Part shown: positions 17,558 through 26,899 of the stretch, in pieces
Numbering within the stretch: position 1 is the stretch's first letter
Layout: every line of letters begins with the position of its first letter
Assembly: GCA_019359235.1 (NCBI GenBank)
Contig: JAHHHT010000007.1
Location: 186,001 to 250,000, forward strand
Reading direction: 5' to 3'
Source: Oscillatoria princeps RMCB-10
Lineage (GTDB): Bacteria > Cyanobacteriota > Cyanobacteriia > Cyanobacteriales > Oscillatoriaceae
Length of the DNA: 64,000 bases
The notes under the pieces: generated by a model
The model's database searches: none
The model's input: only the letters and a program-made list of their open reading frames with translations
Told to the model about the DNA's origin: nothing
Translations under genes and position numbers: made by a program

Positions 17558-19399
17558 CTAGAACTTGCTGTAATCCGAAATAGCGGTCTTCACCCTGTCA
17601 ATGGCCTCAGCCACCGGCATCGCGCCCAACTCCCCAGACGCGCGGGTGCGAATCGAGAGCGTTTTCGTCTCAACTTCCTTCGCCCCCACAACCGCCATCA
17701 CGGGTATTTTATCTTTCTCCGCATTGCGAATTAATTTGCCGAGGCGATCATTGCTGGAGTCAGCTTCGGCGCGAATGCCCAGCGATCGCATCTGGTTAGC
17801 CACCTCTTGCGCGAAGGGCAAAAATTCATCGCTCACCGGCAGCAGGCGCACCTGCACCGGCGCAAGCCAAAGCGGGAAATCTCCCGCATACTCCTCAATC
17901 AATATGCCAATTAACCGTTCCAGCGAGCCAAAAGGTGCGCGGTGAATCATCACCGGGCGCTTGCGGGTGCCATCTTCTGGCACATACTCCAGATCGAACC
18001 GCTCTGGCAAGTTGTAGTCAACTTGCACAGTTCCCAACTGCCATTCGCGATCGAGGGCGTCTTGGAAGATAAAATCCAATTTTGGCCCGTAAAACGCCGC
18101 TTCTCCGGGTGCCTCGAAATAGTCCATCCCCAGATGCTGCACGGCGCGGCGGATAGCGCCTTCGGCTTTTTCCCACGCCTCATCCGATCCGATGTACTTG
18201 TCGGAAGCCGGATCGCGGAAACTCAAACGCGCTTTAAAATTCTTAAGCTGCAAACTGTTAAACACGAAAAGGATTAAATCTACCACGCTGAGGAATTCGG
18301 CATCCAGCTGTTCTGGCGCGACGAACAGGTGGGAGTCATCCACAGTGAAGCCGCGCACCCGCGTTAAGCCGCCCAGTTCGCCGGATTGCTCGTAGCGGTA
18401 GACGGTGCCGAATTCCGCTAGGCGCAAGGGCAATTCCCGGTAGGATCGCAATTCGCTCTTATATATTTGGATGTGGAAAGGACAGTTCATCGGCTTGAGG
18501 ACGAATCCCTGTTCGGCGGCGGCGGCGTCGGCGTCTTCCGCCATCATGGGGAACATGTCCTCTTTGTATTTCTGCCAGTGTCCGGAGGTTTTGAACAAGT
18601 CCACTCTGGCGATGTGGGGGGTGACAACCGGCAGGTAGCCGCGTTTAATCTGTTCCTGCTCGAGGAAGTCTTCCAGCAGCGAGCGCAGGACTGTCCCTTT
18701 GGGCGTCCACAGGGGCAGTCCCGGTCCTACGGGATCTGCAAAGATAAATAAGCCGAGTTCTTTGCCCAGTTTGCGGTGATCGCGCTTGAGGGCTTCTTCT
18801 TTGCGGCGCTTGTACTCTTGCAACTGCTGGGCGTTTTCCCAAGCGGTGCCGTAAATTCGCTGCAGTTGGGCTTTGGTGGCGTCGCCCCGCCAGTAGGCAC
18901 CGGCAACGCTTTCCAGTTCAATTGCTTTGGGGTCGATGTCGCCGGTGTTGGCCACATGTGGGCCGGCGCACAGGTCCCACCACTGATCCCCCAAGTGGTA
19001 AATGGTAATTGGTTCCTGAAGCCCTTCTAATATTTCCAGTTTGTAAGGTTCGTTAATTGCCTGAATCCGGCGTTCCGCTTCCTCCCGGCTGACTTCTTCC
19101 CTAGTCACCGGCAGTTTGCGGCTGACGATCTTGACCATTTCTTTCTGGATCGCTTTCAGATCCTTTTCCGTAAATGGTTCTGGATGGTCGAAGTCGTAAT
19201 AGAAACCATTCTCAATCCAAGGGCCAATAGTGACTTGGGCCTTGGGGAACAGCTTCTGCACTGCCATCGCCATGACGTGGGATGCCGTGTGGCGAATCTT
19301 TTTCAGCTGCTCGGATTCGCTGGTGCGCGGCAGGTGGATTTTTTCGGGCGGTTGGGCAGAAGCGGGAGAGTCTGGGAGTGGCAGCGGCTGCTGAACCAT
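17558..19399 (-). CDS. thrS: Threonyl-tRNA synthetase
   Basis: 613 aa. It lacks the N-terminal TGS domain, as is usual in cyanobacteria. The N2 editing domain is present (KIRHTASHVMAMAVQKLFP with HxxxH; DQWWDLCAGPHV). The class II core has the zinc-ligand Cys (LKPMNCPFHIQIY), motif 2 (TVYRYEQSGELGGLTRVRGF, TVDDSHLF) and motif 3 (RAPFGSLERLIGILIEEYAG). The anticodon-binding domain closes the protein (VQVRLLPVSDEFLPFAQEVA). With its editing domain it resembles the standard (T1-like) enzyme rather than the editing-deficient paralogue of some cyanobacteria. Monocistronic as far as seen. Confidence 0.96.
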   Translation of the reverse strand: MVQQPLPLPDSPASAQPPEKIHLPRTSESEQLKKIRHTASHVMAMAVQKLFPKAQVTIGPWIENGFYYDFDHPEPFTEKDLKAIQKEMVKIVSRKLPVTREEVSREEAERRIQAINEPYKLEILEGLQEPITIYHLGDQWWDLCAGPHVANTGDIDPKAIELESVAGAYWRGDATKAQLQRIYGTAWENAQQLQEYKRRKEEALKRDHRKLGKELGLFIFADPVGPGLPLWTPKGTVLRSLLEDFLEQEQIKRGYLPVVTPHIARVDLFKTSGHWQKYKEDMFPMMAEDADAAAAEQGFVLKPMNCPFHIQIYKSELRSYRELPLRLAEFGTVYRYEQSGELGGLTRVRGFTVDDSHLFVAPEQLDAEFLSVVDLILFVFNSLQLKNFKARLSFRDPASDKYIGSDEAWEKAEGAIRRAVQHLGMDYFEAPGEAAFYGPKLDFIFQDALDREWQLGTVQVDYNLPERFDLEYVPEDGTRKRPVMIHRAPFGSLERLIGILIEEYAGDFPLWLAPVQVRLLPVSDEFLPFAQEVANQMRSLGIRAEADSSNDRLGKLIRNAEKDKIPVMAVVGAKEVETKTLSIRTRASGELGAMPVAEAIDRVKTAISDYSKF

Positions 19400-19656
19400 T
19401 GGCGGATCACCTTTAACGGCTAATCAATCGGTTTGGACTGTTTTTCTATCTTAGCGAGTCCGCTTTCCCCCTTGCTGCCCCTCACCCCTGTTTCTTCCGC
19501 TCAACTCCCAGCACATTTTTGTTATAATGTCAATAGAGTTTCCCCGCAACCTTTTGTGAGCTAACCCGGCACCGCCTCTTGTAACAAGCGCCCCGAAATG
19601 TTACAAATTGTAAAGCGCGTTAAGATTAGGTTAGCTGAGAAACTGACTTTCCATTT

Positions 19657-19980
19657 ATGCTCAATCCAAATCTGCCGGAACCCAACCTGCTCAAGACGGT
19701 ATTAGAGCCGCTACTAGAAGACTTTCAGTATTGGTTTGGGCGTTCGAGGACACTCCTGGAAACAGAGGAAATCGCCTTCTTGGGGGCGGAGAGGCAAGCT
19801 GACTTGCTCGAGCGGGTGGTGCTGGCGCAGCAGGAAGTGAGTGCGGCGCAGACGCTGCTCAAGCTCACAAATGGGCAAGCCGGTGTGGAAATGCAGGTCT
19901 TGATGCCGTGGCACAAACTGCTCACTGAATGCTGGCAGGTGTCGGTGCGCAACCGCATGGAGAAGTCCGGTAATGGCTGA
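19657..19980 (+). CDS. DUF2605 protein
   Basis: 107 aa, cyanobacteria-specific family of unknown function: LLKTVLEPLLEDFQYWFGRS, RTLLETEEIAFLGAERQADL, QQEVSAAQTLLKLTNGQAG. Helical, soluble. Followed 160 bp later by a DUF2973 gene, its usual neighbour. Confidence 0.85.
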   Translation: MLNPNLPEPNLLKTVLEPLLEDFQYWFGRSRTLLETEEIAFLGAERQADLLERVVLAQQEVSAAQTLLKLTNGQAGVEMQVLMPWHKLLTECWQVSVRNRMEKSGNG

Positions 19981-20139
19981 GCCCCTCTGGTGGGTTGAGC
20001 ACAGCGCGTGCGAGACTTTAAATTAATAAGACCAGACTCGCTCGCTCACCAGAGCTTCCCGGGCCATTTAACAAGCCATTACCTTCTTAAACGTCTCTTG
20101 TAACTCCCAGATTATCTGTCTTCCCTGGAGGAAAACCCT

Positions 20140-20448
20140 ATGCTACACTTGCTTTACATTCTTGCCTTTACCACCCTGGCAATCCTTGCCGTCGGCAATT
20201 TGCTCCGCTCTCTGCTGACTCTGGGTTTGGAATCCCAGCGCTCCCACTCAGTCACACCCTCGCCCAACCGGTATCGCTCCCAACTTCAGGCTGTGCCCCA
20301 CCCAGAATTTCTAGACGATTCTGGCAATGTTGTCAATGAACCCCTTTTGGTGATGCGCTCGATGACGGTAGAAGACGCCCGCGAGCAGCTGGACGCCCTC
20401 TACAACTCCTCTCCCGGTTTTACCGGCGACTCCCGCGACGAGAGCTAA
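20140..20448 (+). CDS. DUF2973 small membrane protein
   Basis: 102 aa with a good GGAGG ribosome site 11 nt before ATG. One N-terminal membrane span (MLHLLYILAFTTLAILAVGN), a polar middle, then the conserved tail HPEFLDDSGNVVNEPLLVMR, SMTVEDAREQLDALYNSSPG. Cyanobacteria-specific, unknown role. The tail is probably cytoplasmic or stromal-facing and would interact with partners. Confidence 0.85.
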   Translation: MLHLLYILAFTTLAILAVGNLLRSLLTLGLESQRSHSVTPSPNRYRSQLQAVPHPEFLDDSGNVVNEPLLVMRSMTVEDAREQLDALYNSSPGFTGDSRDES

Positions 20449-20579
20449 TCGTCAGGGGATTGTAAATTTACAATCTGCTTGCCTTGCGGCGATCGCACCG
20501 GCTGGCGTGTCAGGCTTTTCTGACTTCAAGTCGGTGCTGTAGCCACTAAGAGCGGATTTATAAAAAAAATAAAGTGACA

Positions 20580-20672
20580 AGAAACCGGGTTTCTTGTGCC
20601 TGGTAAGCAGGAAAAATGAGCTAACTCTTACAGAAGAAACCCGGTTTCTGGCCCACACTGACAAGAAACCGG
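20580..20672. repeat. AGAAACCGGGTTTCT repeats before propeller gene
   Basis: AGAAACCGGGTTTCTT at 20580, AGAAACCCGGTTTCT at 20635 and a half element near 20663. The frame of the next gene is open through them, but the translation is repeat-derived, which argues for the later start. Confidence 0.8.
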
Positions 20673-20683
20673 CCTCATGCCCC

Positions 20684-21574
20684 ATGCGAGCGTGCCCAGT
20701 ACCCATAAAAATTAGCCTGCTGGCGCTGCTGCTGGCGGTGACAGCCGCTAGCGCCCAAACCCCACCCGCACCCCGGATTGCCTTCGCTTCTTTCCGCACC
20801 GGCAACTTTGAAATCTACCTGATCAGTGCCGCTGGGGAAAATCTCACCCAGCTGACAGACAGCCAATATCCAGACATTAAACCGGCATGGTCGCCCGACA
20901 GCAAGCAGATAGCATTTTGCTCTGGTCGAGACGGCAACTATGAAATTTATGCGATCAGCGCCAATGGCGAAAATCCAAGCAATCTGACAAACGACCCCGC
21001 CGGCGACTATTACCCAACCTGGTCCCCCGACGGAAAGCAGATTGCCTTCCACTCCAACCGTACCGGCAACCAGGAAATTTATGTGATCAATGCGGACGGC
21101 TCGAATCTGAGGAATTTGACAAACAATCCAGCGGGAGATTTTTTCCCAGCGTGGTCCCCCGACGGAAAGCAGATTGCCTTTACCTCGGACCGCACCGGCA
21201 ACAGTGAAATTTACCTGATCGGTGCCGGTGGCGAAAACCCAACCAATCTCACCAACGACCCAGGAGAAGACAGCTCACCGGCTTGGTCGCCAGACAGCAA
21301 ACAAATTGCCTTCCACTCCAACCGCACCGGCAACCGTGACATCTATGTCTCCGACGCCGGCACCGGAAACCTCACCAATGTCACCAACCACCCAGCGGGA
21401 GATTATTCCCCAGCTTGGTCGCCCGACGGAAAGCAGATTGCCTTCTACTCCAACCGAGATGGGAATTACGAAATCTATCTCACAGGTGCCGGTGGCTCCA
21501 ATGTCACCCGCCTGACAAACCACCCAGCCTTCGACATCTCCCCCAACTGGGAGCCGGGAGAGGGTAATCTGTAG
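20684..21574 (+). CDS. Exported TolB-like beta-propeller protein
   Basis: 296 aa from ATG 20684 (MRACPVPIKISLLALLLAV, signal peptide with cleavage near ASA-QT). The frame also opens at 20594, but that extension is translated repeat DNA. Six PD40/TolB-type blades of 42-43 residues follow, each with the pattern AWSPDGKQIAFHSNRTGN, QEIYVINADGSN, LTNNPAGD. The blades are very similar to each other, so they arose by recent duplication. Likely periplasmic and protein-binding. No TolA/Pal genes nearby. A perfect AGAAACCGGGTTTCT palindrome lies 82 bp downstream. Confidence 0.85.
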   Translation: MRACPVPIKISLLALLLAVTAASAQTPPAPRIAFASFRTGNFEIYLISAAGENLTQLTDSQYPDIKPAWSPDSKQIAFCSGRDGNYEIYAISANGENPSNLTNDPAGDYYPTWSPDGKQIAFHSNRTGNQEIYVINADGSNLRNLTNNPAGDFFPAWSPDGKQIAFTSDRTGNSEIYLIGAGGENPTNLTNDPGEDSSPAWSPDSKQIAFHSNRTGNRDIYVSDAGTGNLTNVTNHPAGDYSPAWSPDGKQIAFYSNRDGNYEIYLTGAGGSNVTRLTNHPAFDISPNWEPGEGNL

Positions 21575-21655
21575 AGAGGCGACTGGTTTTGGATAAACCG
21601 CCAAGACGCCATAGACGCGCCAAGGGAAGAAGAGAGAGAGAATTTCACGGGGGCC

Positions 21656-21688
21656 AGAAACCGGGTTTCTTTAAGAAACCCGGTTTCT
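21656..21688. repeat. AGAAACCGGGTTTCT palindrome
   Basis: AGAAACCGGGTTTCT, TTA, AGAAACCCGGTTTCT: near-perfect long hairpin between the propeller and ChaN-like genes. Confidence 0.9.
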
Positions 21689-21831
21689 ATGCTCTCACAA
21701 CTCGAATAGCAACGCTATAGTTAAGTATTGTTACCAACCAGCAGCGGAATTGCACCAGCACCGACATGAAGGCAGGAAACCGCACGCAGACTCCAATTGA
21801 GCGATCCCGCAGTGGCGGGAGTCTCAGCAAG

Positions 21832-22704
21832 ATGCGCCAACTCTGGAAACTGTGCGCCACATCGCTCGGCATCCTGTTGCTGTGCGCCTTACCGGCTAGC
21901 GCCCAAAACCTATCGGGACACCTGGCGCAGCAGACACTCACGCGCCAGGAGGTTCAACAGCACCTAGCGCCGGCAAATGTCGTCTATCTGGGGGAAACCC
22001 ACGACAGCCCAGAAGACCACTTGGCGCAATTGCAGATTATCCAAGAACTCCACCGGCTTTCCCCCAAAATTGCGATCGCGATGGAAATGTTCCAGCGCCC
22101 CTATCAAAGCGCTCTTGACGACTATCTCGCCGGCAATATTGCCGAAGCCCAGCTAGTCGCTGCAACCGAGTACGAGCGCCGGTGGGGCTTTCCCTGGGAT
22201 CTCTACGCCCCGATTCTCCGCTTCGCCAAGGACAACCGGCTGCCGGTGCTCGCCCTGAACACCCCTAGCGAGGTGACGCGCCAAGTCTCCCGCGCCGGTT
22301 TGTCAAGTCTCGCCCCCCAAGAGCGCCAGCACATCCCCCCAATCTCTGAAATCCGCACCGGCAGTGCCGAATATCGCCAAATGGCGCTAGAATCTTTTCA
22401 AATGCACCAGCGAGCCGGTTACGGCTCGGGCGCCGACAGCGAGCGGTTTTTTCTCGCCCAAGTCCTCTGGGACGAGACAATGGCGGAGAAAATTGCCCAG
22501 TTTCTCGCGGCTAACCCAGATTACCAGGTCGTCGCCCTTGCCGGTCAGGCTCACATCCTCTGCGGCTACGGCATTCCCAGCCGCGTCGCCCGGCGGACAG
22601 ACAGCGCCAACTTCCTCCAGCGCCTGGTTCTCCTCAACCCCGATCCTGAACTGTCCTGTCGCACAGACACGCCGGTGGCTGATTTCTTCTGGTTTAGTTC
22701 TTAG
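21832..22704 (+). CDS. ChaN-like (haem-binding uptake/Tiki fold) exported protein
   Basis: 290 aa from ATG 21832, chosen to put the signal peptide first (MRQLWKLCATSLGILLLCAL, PASA cleavage). Family marks: ANVVYLGETHDSPEDHLAQL, KIAIAMEMFQRPYQSALDDY, PVLALNTPSEVTRQVSRAGL, and a late YQVVALAGQAHILCGYGIPS with the second conserved His. ChaN proteins bind haem or have Tiki/TraB-type metalloprotease-like folds (GETHD and GxxH pairs). Role in cyanobacteria uncertain; iron acquisition is the usual guess. No lipobox Cys seen, so periplasmic. Confidence 0.85.
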   Translation: MRQLWKLCATSLGILLLCALPASAQNLSGHLAQQTLTRQEVQQHLAPANVVYLGETHDSPEDHLAQLQIIQELHRLSPKIAIAMEMFQRPYQSALDDYLAGNIAEAQLVAATEYERRWGFPWDLYAPILRFAKDNRLPVLALNTPSEVTRQVSRAGLSSLAPQERQHIPPISEIRTGSAEYRQMALESFQMHQRAGYGSGADSERFFLAQVLWDETMAEKIAQFLAANPDYQVVALAGQAHILCGYGIPSRVARRTDSANFLQRLVLLNPDPELSCRTDTPVADFFWFSS

Positions 22705-23129
22705 GGGTTAGGGATTGGGGGACAAGTGGGGAAGCGGCGGATTATACCACACCGGCACTCATTTTGAACGGGCTATAAGAAATGCTTATCTCCCCTCCCG
22801 AAAAAACTCGCGCGTCACACCGATTTTATACTGCAGCCGCACTACAGGAAAATTGCGGGTTTGGACCGGCTGACAGTACGGTAGAATAGGGGTTGCAACT
22901 GCACAGTGCGGTGTCGGTTCGTGCCATTTTCCTTACAAGACAAAATCCCCCCCCACTCTATCATGTGAAACATATGATAGCAAAATCTATCAAAATTGTC
23001 AAACGGCGCAAAATCGTTCGCTAACTGAGAATAGTTATCAACTATTTTTCGGGTTCTGACGCCCTATCTATTCAAAAATTAAAACTAAAGCGCTTGATTG
23101 ATTGGCTTTGCTTATAGTTGAGGGGGGAT
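22705..23129. other. Gene-free interval with operator-like palindrome
   Basis: No gene seen. TATCATGTG-AAA-CATATGATA (22959-22979) is a near-perfect inverted repeat of the size of a repressor or CRP-type site, 150 bp upstream of two small genes. The binding protein is unknown. Confidence 0.45.
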
Positions 23130-23261
23130 GTGCGTCAAACGGACGGGAAACGCTATATTGTCAGCATTGGTGGGGTGGGAGCGCACAGAGACAGCGATTT
23201 CTTGTCGGGTGTGCCGCCTAAAATTCAAAAAGCGATCGAATCCAAACCCTACAGCTCTTAG
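23130..23261 (+). CDS. Possible 43-aa cyanobacterial peptide
   Basis: GTG start with GAGGGGGGA just upstream. It reads VRQTDGKRYIVSIGGVGAHR, DSDFLSGVPPKIQKAIESKP, YSS, then TAG 9 nt before the next ATG. The composition is protein-like (balanced charges, no repeats), and the tight spacing to the DUF2934-type gene suggests one transcript. Family not identified. It could also be the surviving end of a longer gene. Confidence 0.4.
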   Translation: MRQTDGKRYIVSIGGVGAHRDSDFLSGVPPKIQKAIESKPYSS

Positions 23262-23270
23262 GGAAAAGAG

Positions 23271-23562
23271 ATGTCTTACGACGTAACCGTTTGCACCGGC
23301 GGGGATTGCCCCATCAAGGAAAATTGCCATCGCTTCACGGCGGAGCGGCTGGGCAGGCAGGATTTTTTTTGGCTCGCCGCCTTACAATTTCGCCACTCAA
23401 AGCTGCGAATACTTCTGGCCGCCCCGTCCTATCGAGGAGGCGGATATCCAAACAAGGGCTTATCACATCTGGCAAAATCAGGGCTGCCCTGAAGGCAAAG
23501 AGGAGGAGCACTGGCTGCAAGCGCGGCGCGAGTGCGAGGAAGCTCGGCGCAGGTGGGGTTAG
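23271..23562 (+). pseudogene. DUF2934-type small protein, frameshifted in a T8 run
   Basis: ATG 23271 follows GGGAAAAGAG. Frame 1 gives MSYDVTVCTGGDCPIKENCH, RFTAERLGRQDFF, then reaches eight consecutive T (23363-23370). With one T fewer the protein continues GSPPYNFATQSCEYFWPPRP, IEEADIQTRAYHIWQNQGCP, EGKEEEHWLQARRECEEARR, RWG and stops at 23562. The second half carries the DUF2934 signature (IQTRAYHIW...G.PEGKEEEHWLQA), and the N-terminal Cys-containing part fits upstream of it. Either a true frameshift, a homopolymer read error, or a slippage-controlled gene. Confidence 0.75.
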
Positions 23563-23697
23563 GTGTTTGCGGCGGTGCCGGTGAGACATATCTAATAACC
23601 CAAGTTGCAACTTTTGGAGGCTCTGCCTCCAAAGCGGCGTTCCCAGGCTCTGCCTGGGAACGAGGGGAAAATGATTTGCGCAACCGCGCTCGTGTCC

Positions 23698-23730
23698 AGA
23701 ACCCCGGTTTCTTTAAGAAACCGGGGTTCT
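23698..23730. repeat. AGAACCCCGGTTTCT palindrome
   Basis: AGAACCCCGGTTTCT, TTA, AGAAACCGGGGTTCT, perfect arms. Variant member of the AGAAACCGGGTTTCT family. Confidence 0.9.
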
Positions 23731-23790
23731 GAAATTTACGCGAAGGTTATTGACGCGCTATATAATAATGTATTAAGCCCGCGTGGGGGC

Positions 23791-23858
23791 AGAAACCGGG
23801 TTTCTTTTGCAGTCAAGCAAAATTTTTCCGCTTCCTCACCAGAAGAAACCCGGTTTCT
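23791..23858. repeat. Split AGAAACCGGGTTTCT repeat pair
   Basis: AGAAACCGGGTTTCTT and AGAAACCCGGTTTCTT with 38 bp between them, just past the 3' end of the IMPase gene. Confidence 0.85.
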
Positions 23859-23900
23859 TGTGACTTCACTTTTTACTGATAAACTCAGCCCGCTCCCCAC

Positions 23901-24719
23901 CTATCCGGGGGAAGACTTACTCACAGTTTCCAGGCGAGATTGAAACACCGGCACCCATTTTTCCTGGCTGGCGACGAGGGTGGGTAAAGAGCACTTCCCG
24001 TAATCCTTACCTGCTGTCAGGGGAAACAGGGGTTCGGGGTGCAGCGACAGCCAAGCCCCACCGGCAGCCCGCACAATTACCCAGACACCGGCAAGATCCC
24101 AAATCTTTGGCGTCGCCTCCACCCCGCCGAGCGTGAAGCCGGCGGCTACAGTGAGGAAGTTGTAGCTAGCGACACCCAACATCCGGACTTTGCAAGGGAA
24201 CGGATGCTGAATCCAAAGTATGCTGCGGGAGCAAAAGCTGAAAAAATGATTGCTTCCGGGAGAATCCTCATGCGTGTGGATAGGGCGGCGATTCAGGAAA
24301 GCGCCCGTGGGGGGGTTCCCGGAGGGTTCCCCCCAGAACCCGTGAAACGTCTGTCCGATCGGGGGGAGGTGAACGTAACCGAAGACGGGGGTGCCTCGGT
24401 GAAGCAGCGCCATTGAGATCGCCCAGACAGGAATGCCGCGAGCGAAGTTGGTGGTGCCGTCTAAGGGGTCAATAATCCAGCACCACTCATTCTCCGGAAA
24501 AACGTGATCTCCCTCTTCGCTGAGGATGCCGTGGTTGGGAAAAGTGGAGGTAATGGCATTTCTAATTTCCTCATCCGCCCATTTGTCAGAACGAGTAATC
24601 AAACTGCCATCTGCCTTTTCCGAAGCTTGGACAGCGCCAAAGTCAGCCATCAGCTGAGTGCCGACTCTAGCGCCCGCTGTCTCGGCGAAGGTTAAAACTG
24701 TGTCCCAAAAATCTGTCAT
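23901..24719 (-). CDS. Inositol monophosphatase family protein
   Basis: 272 aa. Metal-binding motifs of the IMPase superfamily: ILSEEGD (Glu), WCWIIDPLDGTTNFARG (DPLDGTTN) and KIWDLAGVWVIVRAAGGAWL (WDLAG). Mg-dependent phosphatase of inositol- or sugar-phosphates, or 3'-phosphoadenosine phosphates; the substrate cannot be told from sequence. The WDLAG Asp is kept, although the usual WDxAAG is slightly changed. It lies 17 nt downstream of the PucC-type transporter on the same strand, so probably one operon. Confidence 0.9.
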   Translation of the reverse strand: MTDFWDTVLTFAETAGARVGTQLMADFGAVQASEKADGSLITRSDKWADEEIRNAITSTFPNHGILSEEGDHVFPENEWCWIIDPLDGTTNFARGIPVWAISMALLHRGTPVFGYVHLPPIGQTFHGFWGEPSGNPPTGAFLNRRPIHTHEDSPGSNHFFSFCSRSILWIQHPFPCKVRMLGVASYNFLTVAAGFTLGGVEATPKIWDLAGVWVIVRAAGGAWLSLHPEPLFPLTAGKDYGKCSLPTLVASQEKWVPVFQSRLETVSKSSPG

Positions 24720-24736
24720 GGGTTAGGGGTTGGGGG

Positions 24737-26167
24737 TTAATCTAGATCGCTTTCAATCGCAGCCATAATAGCAGCCTTGGCGTTATCGCGGAATTCCTTA
24801 ACGTTAACCCGCCGCAACAGCCAAATTGCCACCGCCATGCCACCGGCTTGCATCGCGAACACCAGCCCGTACTGCAGCACCGGCGAGTCAAACAGCAGCC
24901 GCCCGACATCGAGCACCGCACCGCCCGCCACTGTCGCCACTCCTCTCGCCAGCGCTTGCGCCAGCCCCCACGCGCCGATAAACGTGCCGGCGGTTTCTGC
25001 TGCGGTTAAATCTAGCATTAAACTGAGAGCGCCGGTGGTCAGGACGCCCATTGCCAAACCGAATGCGAACAGAGCGGATTTGAACAGTGCCGGATTGCCG
25101 GTGAAACCGGCAACAATCAGCAACCCAAAACAAATTGCAGCGGCTATACAGCCGCTGCTGACCGTTTTTTGCTTGCCCATGCGAGGGACAATCAAAAAGC
25201 CGGTGGAACTCAAACCCAGCAGTGTGCCGGTGCCGGTGATAGCGTTCAGTCGGGTGGTTTCCGCGATCGGCATTCCAAACACCTCGCCGCCATAAGGTTC
25301 CAAAATTGCATCCTGCATGAACAGGCTGAGCGTCATCACCACCAGAAAGGTGAAAAACAAACCGGCTTGGGGGTTAGCCGTCAGGATGCGCAGCGCCCGG
25401 CGCAGGGTAATTTTATCTTCCCGGTCTGCTAAAATAGAACGGGTGGCGTAGTGGGAGTATTTTTTCTCCACACCGGCAAGCGCCAGCAGCGCCATGCCAA
25501 ACACTGCAGCCGGCACGATCGCAAACAGCCGGTTGATGGAAGCCTGCAACTCTTCAATAGGGGCGTCTAGGGAGATTTGCTTGAGCAAACCGCTGCTGAT
25601 AATTGCCCCGGCGATAATCCCCACCATGAGCATAGACCAGACAATCCCCACCAATTTTGAGCGGCTGTCTTCTTCCGAGACATCGACGAGCAGAGCGGAA
25701 TAGGGGGTGGAGCTGGCGCAGAGCGCCAAACCGTACAGGGCGAATACCAAAGCCAGCAGGACTGCCCACTGGTAGGTTTCGCCTGACCAGCCGGTGGCTT
25801 GCAAACTCTCTCCCAGCTGCCACAGGACTTGCACGGCGAGGAACGCACTGAGGGAAAACACAGCAGCCCCCATCCAGACATAGCCGGTGCGGTGGTTGCC
25901 AAATAAGGGTTTGGCGTCCGACATTTGCCCGAACCAGATTCGCGCCGGTGCGACAAACTGAGCGGCAGCCAGAGTGGCGCTAGCAATCAGCGCCGGCACT
26001 CTCAGCTCCTCAATCATCACCCGGTTGAGCACTCCCAGCGTCAGGACTGACATCATCCCCAGTCCCATCTGGAAGACGCCCAGCCGAAACATCGTCACCA
26101 GGCGAATTCTGGGGATGAGCTTGTCTTTTTCCGCTCCAGCGCCCTGGGTGCCAGAGAAATCTGCCAT
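24737..26167 (-). CDS. BCD-family (PucC/LhaA-type) MFS transporter
   Basis: 476 aa, 12 predicted membrane spans. Opening segment RLVTMFRLGVFQMGLGMMSV, LTLGVLNRVMIEELRVPALI and the loop DAKPLFGNHRTGYVWMG are typical of the PucC/BchG-neighbour MFS group. It also has YGLALCASSTPYSALLVDVS and LSLMLDLTAAETAGTFIGAW. Members in phototrophs are linked to (bacterio)chlorophyll delivery or light-harvesting assembly; the true substrate is unproven. Start ATG 26167. Confidence 0.9.
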   Translation of the reverse strand: MADFSGTQGAGAEKDKLIPRIRLVTMFRLGVFQMGLGMMSVLTLGVLNRVMIEELRVPALIASATLAAAQFVAPARIWFGQMSDAKPLFGNHRTGYVWMGAAVFSLSAFLAVQVLWQLGESLQATGWSGETYQWAVLLALVFALYGLALCASSTPYSALLVDVSEEDSRSKLVGIVWSMLMVGIIAGAIISSGLLKQISLDAPIEELQASINRLFAIVPAAVFGMALLALAGVEKKYSHYATRSILADREDKITLRRALRILTANPQAGLFFTFLVVMTLSLFMQDAILEPYGGEVFGMPIAETTRLNAITGTGTLLGLSSTGFLIVPRMGKQKTVSSGCIAAAICFGLLIVAGFTGNPALFKSALFAFGLAMGVLTTGALSLMLDLTAAETAGTFIGAWGLAQALARGVATVAGGAVLDVGRLLFDSPVLQYGLVFAMQAGGMAVAIWLLRRVNVKEFRDNAKAAIMAAIESDLD

Positions 26168-26353
26168 AGGGATCTAACATAACCGTATCGGAAGTGCTTT
26201 TTCCAGATTACCAGGAATGGCAAGTCTTGCTGCCGTTTCTCCCGCCGGTTGTAAAGAATTGTTTCAGCCCGCACCCTCTTTGCGGCAATCGCCCGTCTAT
26301 GTCTGTAAGTAGAAATGCTAAAAAATTTTAGCCCACAGCGGAGGTCTTGACCT

Positions 26354-26899
26354 GTGCTAAAACCTTTCACAGCTCTATTTGCAGGTATCCTCGCCCTGAA
26401 TGCCGGTGGGGCGGTGCAAGCATCGCCCCAGTCCCACTGGGGGGCGCTTCCCTCATCGACTGATAAGATAGCGGTACAGCAGACTGCCGGCACCTGTATG
26501 AGAGTCTTCGATCCCAGTGACACCTATGCTAACCTGCGCTCGACACCCAACGGGCAGGTGATGATGCCACTCAATAACGGCACCACCGTAACCGTGAAAG
26601 AGCGTTCCGGTGACTGGAGTAAGGTTGAGTATTCAGCCGGAAGGGTTTCGGGATACATATATACCAAGTTACTCACGTCTTGCACCGGCACCTGCATGGT
26701 AGTCGCAGATCCTAATGACACCTATGTTAACCTGCGCCAGACACCAAACGGGCCTGTGGTGACGCGACTCTCGAACGGCACTAGAGTCTACGTGTACGAG
26801 CGTTCCGGAGACTGGAGCCGGGTTGAACATGAATGGGACCGGGTGAGAACGGATTCGGGATACATGTTTACCAGGTTGCTCGCCCCTTGCGGGCGCTAG
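26354..26899 (+). CDS. Exported protein with two SH3b domains
   Basis: 181 aa. Signal peptide (MLKPFTALFAGILALNAGGA, VQAS cleavage), then two tandem bacterial SH3 domains: CMRVFDPSDTYANLRSTPNG, VTVKERSGDWSKVEYSAGRV, GYIYTKLL and CMVVADPNDTYVNLRQTPNG, VYVYERSGDWSRVEHEWDRV, GYMFTRLL. The two copies are close paralogues. Such proteins usually bind peptidoglycan or cell-wall peptides in the periplasm. Each domain has paired Cys (TSCTGTCM) that could form a disulphide. Confidence 0.87.
   Translation: MLKPFTALFAGILALNAGGAVQASPQSHWGALPSSTDKIAVQQTAGTCMRVFDPSDTYANLRSTPNGQVMMPLNNGTTVTVKERSGDWSKVEYSAGRVSGYIYTKLLTSCTGTCMVVADPNDTYVNLRQTPNGPVVTRLSNGTRVYVYERSGDWSRVEHEWDRVRTDSGYMFTRLLAPCGR

Noticed and set aside
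20594-20683. N-terminal extension of the propeller protein
   Set aside because: It translates AGAAACC-type repeat DNA; the signal peptide starts at 20684.
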